From Spirometra erinaceieuropaei (Eukaryota > Platyhelminthes > Cestoda > Diphyllobothriidea > Diphyllobothriidae): a stretch of 64,000 bases of DNA. Positions 42,590 to 54,250 of the stretch are shown one piece after another (within the stretch, counting starts at the first letter, position 1; each line of letters starts with the position of its first letter). The translations under genes were made by a program, and so were the position numbers. Location: the NCBI GenBank assembly GCA_902702965.1, contig CACRXP010000428.1, forward strand, positions 465,458 through 529,457. Direction: 5' to 3'. Below the pieces are notes generated by a model. The model did not search any database and was not told the DNA's origin. It saw only the letters and a program-made list of their open reading frames with translations.

Positions 42590-43455
42590 GCCACTGACCA
42601 GGACTTGACGCATCAGAAGCGAAGAGAAGAGTCCTTAGAAGCAGCCGTAAAGAAGGAGACACGATCGCTGCGACAACAGTTTTATAAGCATGACGTTTCG
42701 GATTCCTGCTCGAACCCATCATCAGAGGCAAAAGCAGATACAGGTGGTTCACGCACAAGAAGCTGCAGTATGTATTGGATACAGTCGCCATGATACCGCA
42801 TACCTATGAATATTCACGGCTCCTCCTTTCATCAGGAATCCTTGCACTGGGCGTGCGACTGTCTGATGGCCGACATTCGCGTCGTTAATTGCTGCAATTT
42901 AATTACCTGTGTTGGATGTTGGTGTGATGATTGCTCGACCGTCTGACGCACCGACCCTCGTGTTGGGACAAGTGTTCAACTGTGCGCTTTCGGCGTGGCT
43001 AATTGATCCGCCTAGGCGAAGTCTCAGCATCGGATATGGAAGGGGAAGTTCCCTGCACTTGTTAGTGGCTTGGGGGCTAGCGAACCAAGACTCAAGCAGC
43101 TCCCGGCTCACGCGGTTGTCACCTCTTGCGAGAATTTCGGCCTCGTCGAATTTGAATGTGTGGCCGGATCTCGTCGAATGAGCTGCAACTTGGGAGCTGA
43201 CGTCATTTCTCCGCATCGCTGCAGCATGTTCGGCCATTCTCATTCGGAGCTGTCTTCCGGTTTCTCCGACGTAATTGCCTTGTCCGCAACTGCACCAGAT
43301 GCGAGAAACGACTCCAGACGTTTCTTGCCGTGGCAGCGGGCCTTTCGGTTTCATTACCTGACGTCTGATGGTTGCCTCCGGTCTGTGTGCAACTCCAACC
43401 GCAAATGGTACGAGAAGGCGGCCGACAGATTCCGAAACGTTCTTGACATATGGAA
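42590..43455 (-). mobile_element. PLE (type A): GIY-YIG coding end plus terminal repeat
   Basis: The open frame covering 43455-42899 includes VKNVSESVGRLLVPFAVGVA, RQETSGVVSRIWCSCGQGNY (GVVS, so the Tyr of the GIY motif is changed), YVGETGRQLRMRMAEHAAAM, DEAEILARGDNRVSRELLES and a C-terminus ending TSNTGN. UTR sequence and a terminal repeat with a hammerhead core (42692-42725) follow. The 5' boundary near 43455 is a truncation within the pre-nuclease region. Immediately beyond it, ~30 bp (CTTCCTGGGACTCGTCTCTT) matches the distal end of a terminal repeat in inverted orientation. Confidence 0.85.
42692..42725 (-). ncRNA. Hammerhead ribozyme motif (type A)
   Basis: Minus strand: CTGATGA, stem II GGGTTC/GAATCC (one G-T pair), GAAAC, GTC. 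Core intact. Helix I (TGCCT with ATGCT) has a mismatch at the second pair, so activity is less certain than for the copies at 28.6 and 31.3 kb. Confidence 0.7.
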
Positions 43456-43589
43456 GCTTCCTGGGACTCGTCTCTTCGCTTCTATTTGTAGTGACTGACA
43501 ATGTTGAACACTCTGAATACACGTGTCGCGCACGATCTGATCCCCACCCAGTGCTCCTGAAAAGGGGTTTCGGAACTTACAGCTGAGCG

Positions 43590-43750
43590 AATACCATAAA
43601 GACCACAATAACGGAGAGCAACTGCAGTCCGGCTGTCAGTCCCAGAAAGAACCGTGTTATCCCGTCGGTCGGAAGCCTTCCAAGCTAGGACTCTTAGCGA
43701 GTTGTTGTGGACTCAAACGCGTCCAATTTCAGTGTCGATGGAATGCTCTC
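43590..43750 (-). mobile_element. LINE 3' UTR fragment
   Basis: CCATAAAGACCACAATAACG, CAGTCCGGCTGTCAGTCCC, ATCCCGTCGGTCGGAAGCCT and TCAAACGCGTCCAATTTCAG follow the order of 61.77-61.93 kb with strong divergence. Confidence 0.5.
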
Positions 43751-44410
43751 TTTCTGTATATTCTTGCTACCATGCATCGATCGAGTATTCGAGCCTGTCT
43801 AACAACTGGTGACAAGTTGCTGACTCGGCATGAAGGCATACGTCCAGTACCTGCGCCATCACACGCGTGTACGGTAACAATCATAGGCTTGCACGGATTC
43901 TGCGCTGCTCGATAAACGCAGCCTGGTTCTTGTTCGGCTGTTGTCGAGGCCCTCCAAAAACAACCAGCATGCGCGCGTACATGCAGCGTAGGCTGTCCCC
44001 AGATGGCATCTATCAGACAGATCACAGGGTTGAAAAGTCTGTTGACAAACCGATGTTTTCAGTAACTCATCATCAGGCCAATGCATTTACATGGGTAAGG
44101 ATCTTTGTGGAGAGAATATCAATGCGTCTCAAGGGGCAGAGTTAGACAGAATCCAATTTCCCAAGCCGCCCGCATGATGGAGTCACGTGTTGAGGACGGT
44201 GGAGTTAGGATGGGAGGGGGTGGGGGAGAGGAGGGGTTCGGGTTAGATTGTGAGTGCTGTCCGTATTTTAAACAAACGGACTGCATGTTACTGTTTTCAG
44301 GGAGTCGAGATGGTGTGCGATCACCACCTGGAGTCGGCCAGGAAAGGCAGGCTGCTTGTGTCAACGTCTTCTGACAACAGAGTGCCGGGTTCGCTAAACG
44401 AATGGCCCCT
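43751..44410. other. Unassigned sequence
   Basis: No gene or repeat recognised; a short GGA/GGGG-rich patch lies near 44.21-44.24 kb. Confidence 0.4.
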
Positions 44411-44414
44411 GTTT

Positions 44415-44575
44415 AGGCGACCGGAACTGTCTTCCGGTTTCTCCGACGTAGTTGCTTTGTCCGCAACTGCACCAGATCCGATAAAGGACTCCAGACGTTT
44501 CTTGCCGTGGCAGCCGATTTTTAGGTTTTATTACCTGACGCCTGATGGTTGCCTTCGGTCTATATGAAGGGCGGA
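44415..44575 (-). mobile_element. PLE (type A) GIY-YIG fragment
   Basis: The minus strand reads RPKATIRRQVIKPKNRLPRQ, ETSGVLYRIWCSCGQSNYVG and ETGRQF, the start of the GIY-YIG domain (GVLY, YVG). Both ends are truncated. Its 5' side directly abuts a terminal repeat in opposite orientation (44580-44770). Confidence 0.8.
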
Positions 44576-44579
44576 GTCG

Positions 44580-44770
44580 CGGTAGCATGGCGACTGCATC
44601 CTATAAATACTGCCGCCCCTTGTGCGTGAACCACCCGTATCTGCGTTTGCCTCTGGTGATTGGTTCGAGCAAGAATCCGAAACGTCAGGCGAATCAAGCT
44701 CTTGTCCCAGCGATCGTGTCTCCTTCTTTACGACTGCTTCCCGGGACTCGTCTCTTCGCTTCTATTGGCA
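44580..44770 (+). mobile_element. PLE terminal repeat (type A), ribozyme core mutated
   Basis: CATGGCGACTGCATCCTATA, AATACTGC, CTCTGGTGATTGGTTCGAGC, AAGAATCCGAAACGTCAGGC and GACTCGTCTCTTCGCTTCTA. The core reads CTGGTGA instead of CTGATGA, so ribozyme activity is doubtful. It is in opposite orientation to the PLE fragment on its left. Confidence 0.75.
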
Positions 44771-45888
44771 GTTTATCTTATCTTGTCAAGGGTTACGTGG
44801 GGCGGAGCCACTGACCAGCCGAAACCGTCGCAGATGCCTCATACAGCCAGCCCAAAATCAGCCTATAAACACCACTCCTGCCAAGAGTGGCAACTAGCAT
44901 TTATATATTATTAAATAATATTTGGTAGCAGTTTCTCCGTTACAGCTGTTGCATTTTAACTCCGACGTCTTAATTAACTTTCGAGCTGAACCCAAAACGC
45001 CTGTATCAAATGGGTCACTTCAGTTTCCTACATTACTTTTTGAGGGATTTGGAAAGCTTGGAATTAAAACTATTTAGCCTGACGATTCAACAATGGCATG
45101 CAAACGTTCGAGATGATCACATGCTTTTGGTAAAAGGAAAAATCGGTTCGTGTACCGTTTTCTTCAGTCCATAGTTTTCGGGTGATGAAGGAGTCAGAGA
45201 CACGTGTCCCGTCCAGACAAATTCCGGGAACAGCGCTAAGAATGGCTTGTGACCCTGAAATTTGAAATATACCTGACCCAACTAGAGTCATCCGTTATTT
45301 CTTTGCTCGCCTACTAGCTCTTGTTGTAACAGCGTCTCACTTGAGACCACGAATGCAGTATCTGGCATGATTTTCCACTGATCGACTGCGCCCCTGCCTT
45401 TTGGTTTTTTTTTTCATTTACGTGTGCAAGATCAACGGCATGTGCATGGGCCAAGTGGACTCCTCTGAACGAAAGAAAGCTGCCTATTATACAGAAACGC
45501 ATAGAAACTAAGATATGGACCATTGTTCTTTACATGCAAATGCGATACTTCCCCTTCCACCCTTGTCGTTATATTTCAACAATTTTTCTATGAACCTGAC
45601 ATGTATGTTTCCAAAGCACTTTTTCCTGTCCACGTCAGTTTTTAGCTCGTAAATGTGAACAAGCTTCATTCGATGCTGTGTAGCAGTCGGATGTCAGTTC
45701 ATTCTCGAGGACGTTGAAATACGAACCGAGATGTGGCGGCCTGTGAAAAAATGTGTTACATTAGCAAGCGTACGCTGTGTACACTGTTGATGTCCCGTCT
45801 TTGTATCAATCCCCATTCTAATTTATGAGCACATTGAAGTACATATTAGCCTGACCGTCAACCCTGCCCATGCACTCGCGGCTATTTA
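44771..45888. other. Unassigned sequence
   Basis: No gene or repeat family recognised; this is the start of a repeat-poor stretch. Confidence 0.4.
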
Positions 45889-46152
45889 ATGAACCGGGTG
45901 ACGATGTTCTTCCCTCCACTTCTCTTTGTATGTCTGGCAATCTGGCTGCGACTAGAACAAGTGACTGGGACAGCGATCCCGCTGGCCGAACCTCATTACT
46001 CTACGAAAGTCTCTCCAGTCGACGTTGACACATATAAGCGCACTTCCTCGACGCCTCAAACAACCTGCAGACGGAGCGGCTGGTCAATGAAACGTAGTCG
46101 ATTTGCCGTCGATCTGCTGATGCAAGCTCGCTGGGCGGGCACCTTTTGGTAG
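45889..46152 (+). CDS. Candidate small secreted protein (87 aa), unrecognised family
   Basis: ATG at 45889, stop TAG at 46150-46152. Residues 1-28 have a signal-peptide layout: MNRVTM, a hydrophobic core FFPPLLFVCLAIWLRL, then EQVTGTA. The mature part is short and basic with several basic pairs (CRRSG, MKRSR) and ends LLMQARWAGTFW. Basic pairs after a signal peptide can mark peptide-hormone precursors, but no known peptide motif or C-terminal Gly-Lys-Arg amidation site is present. AATAAA lies 17 bp after the stop (46169-46174). No intron is needed. It may be a chance frame; the region shows no other gene. Confidence 0.35.
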   Translation: MNRVTMFFPPLLFVCLAIWLRLEQVTGTAIPLAEPHYSTKVSPVDVDTYKRTSSTPQTTCRRSGWSMKRSRFAVDLLMQARWAGTFW

Positions 46153-49100
46153 TTTATATTCAGTTAAAAATAAACCATCTGATTTAAACAAATTTCCTGA
46201 ACGACGCCTGTTTACCCACACCATTTTGTGATTTAGCAATCTCGGGAGTCAGGTAGGTGGGATAGATGTACTGAAAATGGCACCCATGCAAAAGAATACG
46301 GTGCACATGTATTTTCCCGATCTCCTGAATGCTCCAACGAGCTACCACATTTCTTACTCCGCCGGTCGGTCCGTCTTCCGTGGGCACAGACTACTATTGC
46401 CTTCCATTCACGCAGGCAAGGTGGAGGAGCTTCAAACACAAAGACTTTTATTCCCAGCTCTTGAACTGAATGATCTAAGTATGCCATAAGCCAAAACCTA
46501 CCGTTTAATAGGACATGGATTATGTAAGTTCTAATTTCCCTGTCAGCCATAGTGACAGACTTGCTACCGCCATCATCTTAGTTTCGCATAAACCCCGCCT
46601 ATTACGGTCTCACAGCGCTTATTCCAACGACATTCCAACGCGTACTGACTTCGCTTCGCGCTCGACTATTCACCCGGTTGAACCCATATCAAGGTCGGAA
46701 ATTACTTCCCATTCGACCCCATATAGAACTGGATTATATAGTCTCAACAGGCACATTTACAGAACGAATAAATGTCGGGATTCCAAGATCTATCAAGAAA
46801 CCAGTCACACAAAACTTTGAATGGATTCGACATCCGTACATCGACCCACACGCCTTCATTATCAACACTAGCTCTCCTTCGTCCTGTAGCGCAAGCATGC
46901 GTCAGTCACCTCGTTTTTTAATCACACCTGGCTCCTAGATCCAATGACAGTCCTAAAGTCCTGTATTTCTGTGAGCAACCGAAAACCCACGTTTTCCTAA
47001 TTCGTTTGGCAGGTGGCAATCTGCGAATTTGCATAACGAAAATGCAGTGGTCGCTGAATTCGAAACTTAAGTATTGATGGAAACCTTCTCTGGATCCGTC
47101 CGGAAAGATGCTACGTTCAGTGCTACAAGTTATGACACTTAGTCGTGATCAGCCGAATAACGCCCAAGGCACCAGAATGAGGGACGCATTGTTTACAGAA
47201 ATCAAAACTACTGTCGCAGACAACGGTTGTCATTGTCGCAACCAGAACTTTTAATTCATGTACGTGTTAGTGCCTTCCTAGTGCTAATTACTTTCATGCG
47301 GCCGTCAAAGCTGGGTTATAACTCTTTGTGATCGAATGCCGTGTATTGCGTTGAAGTGAGGATTGGAAGGCTTTGACCACCTGGACACACCTGCGTCCCA
47401 ACTAAAGCCACTGGAGTGGCGGCAAGACAGCGTGCCTGGTTTTGCAGCCGGACTACTGGTGGTGGAGGCGAATTATCCTGAACTGTTTGAGTTCAAGAGC
47501 GAAGGATTCGGCCGTTGTACTGTTGGATGCCAGCTACAGATGCAGGACGACGGATCCCTAACTGCTAGTCCTGAGAATTCCCTCTATAACTTTCTGTGTC
47601 GTTCGACGTGAATAGTTTCATACCGGGTGAGCAGCGACGTCTACCTACACAAACATTGATTTTCCCTCCGTAAAATCGATGATTACGCTGTACTGGCAAT
47701 ACCTTGACGGTCTTCATCTCAGCTCATAGCCATTGTGTTTTCGCAGATGGGAATAGTTCACTTTGGATGATGGAAATAGAAAAAGAGGCTGAGCAAGATG
47801 TAACCATTGCATTACAAGCAAGAGAAGCAGGAAAACTGAATAACGTGACGTGATCATTGAGATTTGGAAGCTAGACAAAGGCCTTGCAGGAAACATGAGG
47901 CCATCATCAATGGTAATTACCCAACTATAAAGCCAAGCTTCTCCTGGTTGGCCGATTAGCTTGGCAAATTTCGAGAAATCCCACCAATTGTATCACATGA
48001 ACCCAAAGTGACCTTCACTGGATGCCAAGCCGAATGAAATTCAATGGATACACACCTAAGAAACCTGTTCCCAGAAAAATAGTTTTGGGGATAATTCTTC
48101 AACATGCCAGTGATGGCGTGTGGGCGTTTTTTGATGAGAGGCCTCTTTTCGCTTTGATTCCTTATCCCCTCACAGCTGAGATCATATAAAACCTGAAAAA
48201 AGAATGCCACGGTGTCGTTAATTAGACTAACAACGTTAGTTTGTGCTCCATTCGCAAATCTGAGGATGATATCTGCAGCCTGTAGAAAAAAATGCTGCAC
48301 TTTATGACAGGAAATCGCACCAGCTGGCAAAACCCTGATTGAGTTTGAAGTCAACCCTCCCATTTGCAACCTTCATACCGCTGTAAAAGTCTGACAAAAA
48401 CTCAATTTTCAAGTTCAGCAAGTATCATTTGGTAAAATTCTCAACTTTAAGTCACTCCCTTCTCAAAGAAAAACAGGTTAAGATGCACAAACTACGTCTA
48501 GGGTATCTATTAACAGAAATTCGTTTAAATGTGTTGTAACGTAGAGTACCGCGAAAATTTATAAACATTTCGCCTGACTTGATTACCAACAAACATAGTT
48601 GGCACTTAAAGGAATATTTCCGGAAAGAGCTGGGCGAATGAGCAAAGGACACAGAGTTTTATATGCCTGGAAAGCATTATTGAGATTGCGTCCTCACGTT
48701 TCATGAATTATGCCACATACTCTACATAAAAACCCCCGCCAATAGCGCGTTTAATTCTTGCTGGGCCACAAATTAATGTTCGCTTATGCACCGGCTAAAA
48801 AGCTTCGTTTTATCTTATGAATCAGTATAGACTAATTATACAAATTAAATTTCCACTAAACGATGTCGACTTCGTATATTTCATGGCTCACATGTGCCAG
48901 TTTGCTGTAGCGTTGGCAGTATGACAACGAATGAGATCTAACAAAATGTGCGTACCTCAGTGGGAAAGTATCCGCTTAGTCCTACCTCGACCTTTTGGGC
49001 TGGATATGGTTGGAGAGGATGAGCGAACCAGGAGGTGGACGTTAATTTCCACCTCCTGACCACATTTATCCTAGTCTAAAAAGTAGATAAAAGCAAGAGA

Positions 49101-52100
49101 TTCTGGACGTCCTTCATTCCATAATGGTCCTCACTGAACACTAACTTTTTGGCAGTTTTAGACATCCCCTCGATTACCTCAGCGCGAGAAACGTTTTCGC
49201 GCCCAGTATCAAAAATAATTGGGAACACATGACACATCTTATATTACAAAACATGCTATCCTAGTAACATTTCCTAAACACAAGTTAATAAAAATACAAT
49301 TGACAGTGCCACCGAAATGCTTGACCCATATGCAGAAGCCAATGCCGTTTCCGGTTAACTTATATGAAAATCGTTCAGTAATCTACCTGTCAATAACTTG
49401 TTTTTGGTTCTGACGGTTACGATTCGATGGAAAACTGTAAAAGGGATTTTTCTGGTAAAAGTATTTTCTGTATTTGCCAATCATCTTCTGTACGTTATAA
49501 TCGGTTATTGTATATTTATGACGAGTTTTCTCTAATGCAGTTACTGTGATGTGTCTTCTGATTTTCAATTATAGCCAGGATTCACAGTCAACCAACCGCG
49601 ATTAACGCCAACCCAAGATGGTTATCGCGCGCCACCCCAACCTCCTGATGGCAGTGATGTGTCCTGAACGTACTTGATTTACTAACATCATTCACAACCT
49701 ATGTCATTCCCGCTTGTCCAAATGACCATGACAAGCCAACCTTGTCATTTGGGTGATATGGGAACGATGAGTGTCAATAGACCGGGGGCACTGATAAACC
49801 CTGAGAATATCTCATGTTTTCAATTTCTCTGTGTCTGTATTGGCCTGATGTTGAGCCACCGAAAACATGTTCTTGTCATTTTGATTTATCCCAGGTAGTT
49901 TTGAGCAACCGTTCCCTGTATGTCGACCAGATCAAAATATTAGCTTATTCCAGAAGGTGCTGGAACCGACTACTCTTTCCCTACCTTCCTGCTCTCCTGA
50001 ATCCGCTGAAGTCGTGAAAAAGGTCAGACAATATAATAAAAGCATAGCCTGTTTAAACAGAATGAACAACAAACACGAACGAGCGGCGGGAAGTTTGAAA
50101 TTTACGTGAAACAAGTGTGAAAAGGCTGAAGAATGTGCGAAAATGTGATTGGTATGATGTGTTAGGAGGAAAAGACTGAAAACGGATGACGGTCAACAGG
50201 AAGACGGAGTGGCGAAAGAGGATGGTAGCACTGTCACAGGAAAGGAGGTCAGTAATGGAGGCTTTCTAGGGGCCGCCAAGAAGCAGGAATATGCGCTAGC
50301 GGATGAGCACAAGTGAATGCCATAAGGCAAAGTTTTTCTGCACACTGAAGTCTATAAAATCGTAGTTAGAGGCATGGCGAGCAACACAAAAAGTATGTAG
50401 GTGGTCAACCCGACCTCCAACACATATGCAGTTGCTGCGATTAGCTAAACTTTGGCCTCATGTAGCACCAGGCCCGCAGTTGAACATTAATGTCTGCGTC
50501 TTCTGATATGCGGAGCGGAAACCAATAAAATCGGAAAGTGAAATTTTGACAAGCCAACGCAACCTGAACACATCCTGGGAATCTTCCATTCGCCCCACTT
50601 AAATGGCTACATTCAGGGAAGGAAGCTCCTGACGAAACGGTTAACCTGAACTTGTGGTGGGAGGATGGGCCATTAGGTATTGCGAAAACTTACCGATGCG
50701 TTTTCATTCCGACCCGTGCTGTGCAACCAGAAGAGTGGTCTGCTAACGAATTCCATAACCTTCGGCAGTAAGCTGCGGATAAGGAAGATACTGATTGCGT
50801 GCTTGACTTTTATATCAGAAATGCCGACTAAGAAGCGCGCATCGTTAGTGGTGATGTGCAAAAGGACAGTCACTGCAGGGTATGCTATATATTAAAATAT
50901 GTGCAGCAACGACCTCCTGATGAAAAGCAGAAAATTTGGCGAGCCGGCGTCGGGGTGCATGTAGCTGAAGCGTTAATAAACGGACAAAAGTATACTGTCG
51001 CACGCCGTTAGCGGCAAAACCGGGAAGTTGGGATGCACAAAACACCCTAAAAGAGAGCTATTTCTCAGTCGGTCAACAGCAGGTCATGGCTGTCTCTGAG
51101 GGCAGAAATAGTCAAGTGGGTTGTTCAGTGTAAAGTAACTGTAACCAACGAATGGAAGGCATATGCAAGCTACCCTTCCGAACGTTACGTGCACTTCACC
51201 GTCAAACACCCCAGGCATTTTGTAGATCCAAAGACGGGCGGACAAGCCAACGCCATTAAGGCGTATTGGAGTCACTGAAAGGTAAACTGCATAGAAGTGG
51301 GGCTGTCCGCGGAAGAGTCATATGTGCCCATGGCGATGGAGTGCAGTACCGACTGCGGTTTCGTATCGGACTGCATCGGCTGCCGGAAGGCTGAAAAAAT
51401 CTCCTCTCGCATATATCCGTGATCAACATGGTCAACCCGGAGGCCGTTCAGATTCCAACCACTTGTACAGCCGCCTGATTGGCCAAGCACCAAACAAGAG
51501 TGGGCGCAAACAAATAAGCTGAGTCGGTTAAAATTCCCCTGCATGGTCAAGCACCGGACGTAACCCTCAAGGTAAGCACACATCCCGGCGACAAACGGAA
51601 AGAACCCACAACAACCATCCCTGCCCTGAGAATACCCTCATTTATTATTAGTAATTAGTAAAACCACTCAATGTAAAAGGCATATGAGACTGTGAATTGG
51701 TAGGCGGTCCGGTCCGGTGATAGCGAACGACTCTATTTAGCTTGTCTAGTATGCAAAGATGTGCGTCTGATGGATACTGTGCGAGGAGGTTGGTCCTAAG
51801 CAAAAGGCCATCCCGGCGACGCGATGTCCAGACGTAATTCAGTGGGCATGCGGAGCGAGTGGAGACACCCGAGAAAGGGGGTCGGAGCACTTCACCGGCA
51901 GCCGGTAAACTGGAGCGCGAAATGGAAATACTGCCGGATCGCTGGGTTTATCCGACAGATAACTGTACACCGGATTGTGTTAAAAAGAGGCGGGGGTAGG
52001 GGTTGGGTCAGGACAACGCAGATGAATGACGACAGGAAATTTTAGCGGGGTACTAGCGGGTCAACTCAGTCGATAGAGACAAGACCAGGATTTTTGTGGC

Positions 52101-53039
52101 GTCCCAGTCAAAAACTGTACACTGCAGCAAAGTATGGAAAGGGAGGACCATTGGGTCACATGCTTGTGATCTTACGTCGGTGTCGGTCCCACTAATGAAC
52201 TGGTAAGCGTATGTGGGTAATGGAGACACTGTTGGGCGCCAGCGCCTCTCCAAGCGAAGGTTTCACGATTGATAGATCGCTCTGCCTTACTGTTTATAAT
52301 CGTAGAGGACACAGTTATTATGTTGACTGAACCCAGCACCTTATGGCTAAATTTATAAGCGATGAAACAAGTTATCGTCCAAAGAGCTACAAATAGTCCA
52401 TTTTACAGTACTGCACACAAAGTAAAGCGCAGGTCGAAGTTGGACGAGAAATAAAAGTATGGGTTTCATGCTTCAGCCGCTGATATATTGTCTTAATCCC
52501 CTCGGCACCTTACCACGGTTATTTCTCGGTTGCAGTCTTCTTTTGATGATACGTTTAGTAAACCGGTAAATGCTTGTTATCTAACATTTGCACCACCACG
52601 TCCGGAGTCAATTTCCTGTTTTCTCAACCTAAGCTGTACATATTTTGATAATGTCCCTGAACTTGCATTTAATAGAAGTATTTTATTACAGATCTTGGTT
52701 TGGGACGTGCGCCTTATACCTGCCTTTGGCAGAACATCATACATGAACGAGTGCGTGTAGGAAACCTCAAACATCCAATTAAGATGGTGTTTTGCTTCAA
52801 GGGCTTCCGAGAACTTTGAAATTGATCAAACGACACGGTGTCTAGCATAAGGCTGCATGTTGAATGAATAGGGATGGGACGGTAAGCAGAAGGAACCGTC
52901 GGACCAGCATGGAGGAACTAATAAGACAGCGTAACAGGCAAGGTAGGCATTGCTAGTACAACAATGGGTTACAACAAACAAAATATGAGAAGAGGCAAAT
53001 TCAAAAACCAAAAAATATGTCTTCATGGGTAAATGGACA
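46153..53039. other. Repeat-poor stretch without recognised genes
   Basis: No PLE, LINE or long-TIR copy identified with confidence. Open frames are short. 47363-47611 (plus; opens with TTG, e.g. WRQDSVPGFAAGLLVVEANY) has a protein-like composition but no splice sites or family match. From about 50.15 to 52.25 kb the sequence becomes purine-richer on the plus strand with several short frames; no protein family is recognisable. Confidence 0.4.
46169..46174 (+). promoter_or_regulatory. Candidate polyadenylation hexamer
   Basis: AATAAA 17 bp downstream of the 87-codon ORF. Positioning supports, but does not prove, a transcription unit. Confidence 0.3.
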
Positions 53040-53310
53040 TTGGTAGGGGACGCTCATCGATCGTTCTTTAGGAACTCACTCGTTCCTTTGTGTCTTACGG
53101 GCTCTCTCTCGAACCCAACCAGCAGCCGCATTGCGGCGCATGATATAGGCAGTATGTCATTATCGACAAAGACAAGGGAGACTTGAGTGGCCATTTCTGG
53201 CTTATTAGCCGTTGTCAGCCAGTCATACCCAACACCCGAGGCTCGAACTGCGGCCTGTTAGTTAGAAGTCCATGCCTCCAACCACTGAGCCACGAGTCCG
53301 CTGCCATGTC
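53040..53310 (-). mobile_element. tRNA-derived SINE, most complete copy
   Basis: Minus strand: head GACTCGTGGCTCAGTGGTTG (A-box-like), CTTCTAACTAACAGG, CAGTTCGAGCCTC (B-box-like), then GGTATGACTGGCTGACAACG, GAAATGGCCACTCAAG and TCTTTGTCGATAATGAC. The distal region GGTTCGAGAGAGAGCCCGTA to GATCGATGAGCGTCCCCTAC follows. About 270 bp. The head resembles a tRNA but lacks a full cloverleaf, so it is a SINE and not a tRNA gene. Confidence 0.7.
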
Positions 53311-53935
53311 GGTTTCGATCGGGGATAAACAATTTTAGGGGGCGCTCCCCTATCGGTCTTACGGACATTTCAGAACACAAGTCGAAAGGTCAGGCGAACT
53401 TAAAGTTGAACACGGGAGTTAAACCCCAAAACAGTTAAAACTTACCTCTTTTTCTACCTTGTATATGAGGCAAAGCGGCAAGAGTATACAGTTTATATAC
53501 ATATTCGTACACGCATGAAAAAATATGCTCTTCGTGTGCAGACGACTGACAACACCGAGGAAGCTGGTTCTAACCGGTAGATTTTCCTTTATTTAGCTTA
53601 TATGGCTGCGGCGTGAAAATAAGATCCTTTTCTGAATAATTCTCACGCCTGTGTAATAGCTGTCTAACTCGTTTCGTGAATCTAAAAAGTGATGCGTGAA
53701 CATTGGCCGCCTACCTTATGGGCGAGTATGGGACTTGAGTGACCTGTATAGATGCCCATGGAGATATGCAGCATGCCCACACTGAAAGAATTAAATCACG
53801 TCTATATATTCAGTCCGCGGAAGAATCCCAAAAGTTACTACGAGATGTGCACACACTCGTCTCTCGCATAGGCTTGAAAATTGCAGAAAGCCTGGTCAAG
53901 ACAGGAATGACAGGTTCCGATTGGGGGATCTACGG
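53311..53935. other. Unassigned sequence
   Basis: No gene or repeat family recognised. Confidence 0.4.
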
Positions 53936-54250
53936 TGCATGTTGTTTACGTTAACTTTAAAAGATATTCGAGAGTGTACCGCATCGGTGTCTTCTGTACA
54001 AACTAAGCTGAACAGGCACTAGAGGAGAAGAAGCTTCCTAATCGATTGCTTTAAAGTTGTCCATGACGACGGCCAACAGCTGGCGAAGGTGGGAGTTGGG
54101 AACAATGTTCCCGAAAGCTCCGTTCTTGGCCCCGCCCTGTCCAATATATACGTCTATTAGTGCGCCAATGAAAAAGATTGTGGTGTTACATGTTCGCTGA
54201 AAATAAAAATCTGTGGAGCATCATTCAAACGGAGGTCAGAGAAAAGCGTT
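53936..54250 (+). mobile_element. Decayed LINE RT fragment (CR1-like)
   Basis: The plus strand contains VGVGNNVPESSVLGPALSNI, corresponding to the conserved GVPQGSVLGPLLFNI segment of LINE reverse transcriptases, then YVY-stop-CANE. Upstream VVHDDGQQL and a YVNF-like string fit the palm region. Frames are interrupted and only this small part is recognisable. Confidence 0.5.

Noticed and set aside
47363..47611. 82-codon frame (EGFDHLDTPASQLKPLEW..) as a host exon
   Set aside because: Opens with TTG, no convincing acceptor or donor, and no recognised domain; kept only as a remark in the interval entry.
48440..48720. Possible sixth long-TIR element (CGTTTCATGAATTATGCCAC near 48.70 kb)
   Set aside because: Only ~25 bp resembles the family terminus; no matching left end, no TA pair and no internal family blocks.
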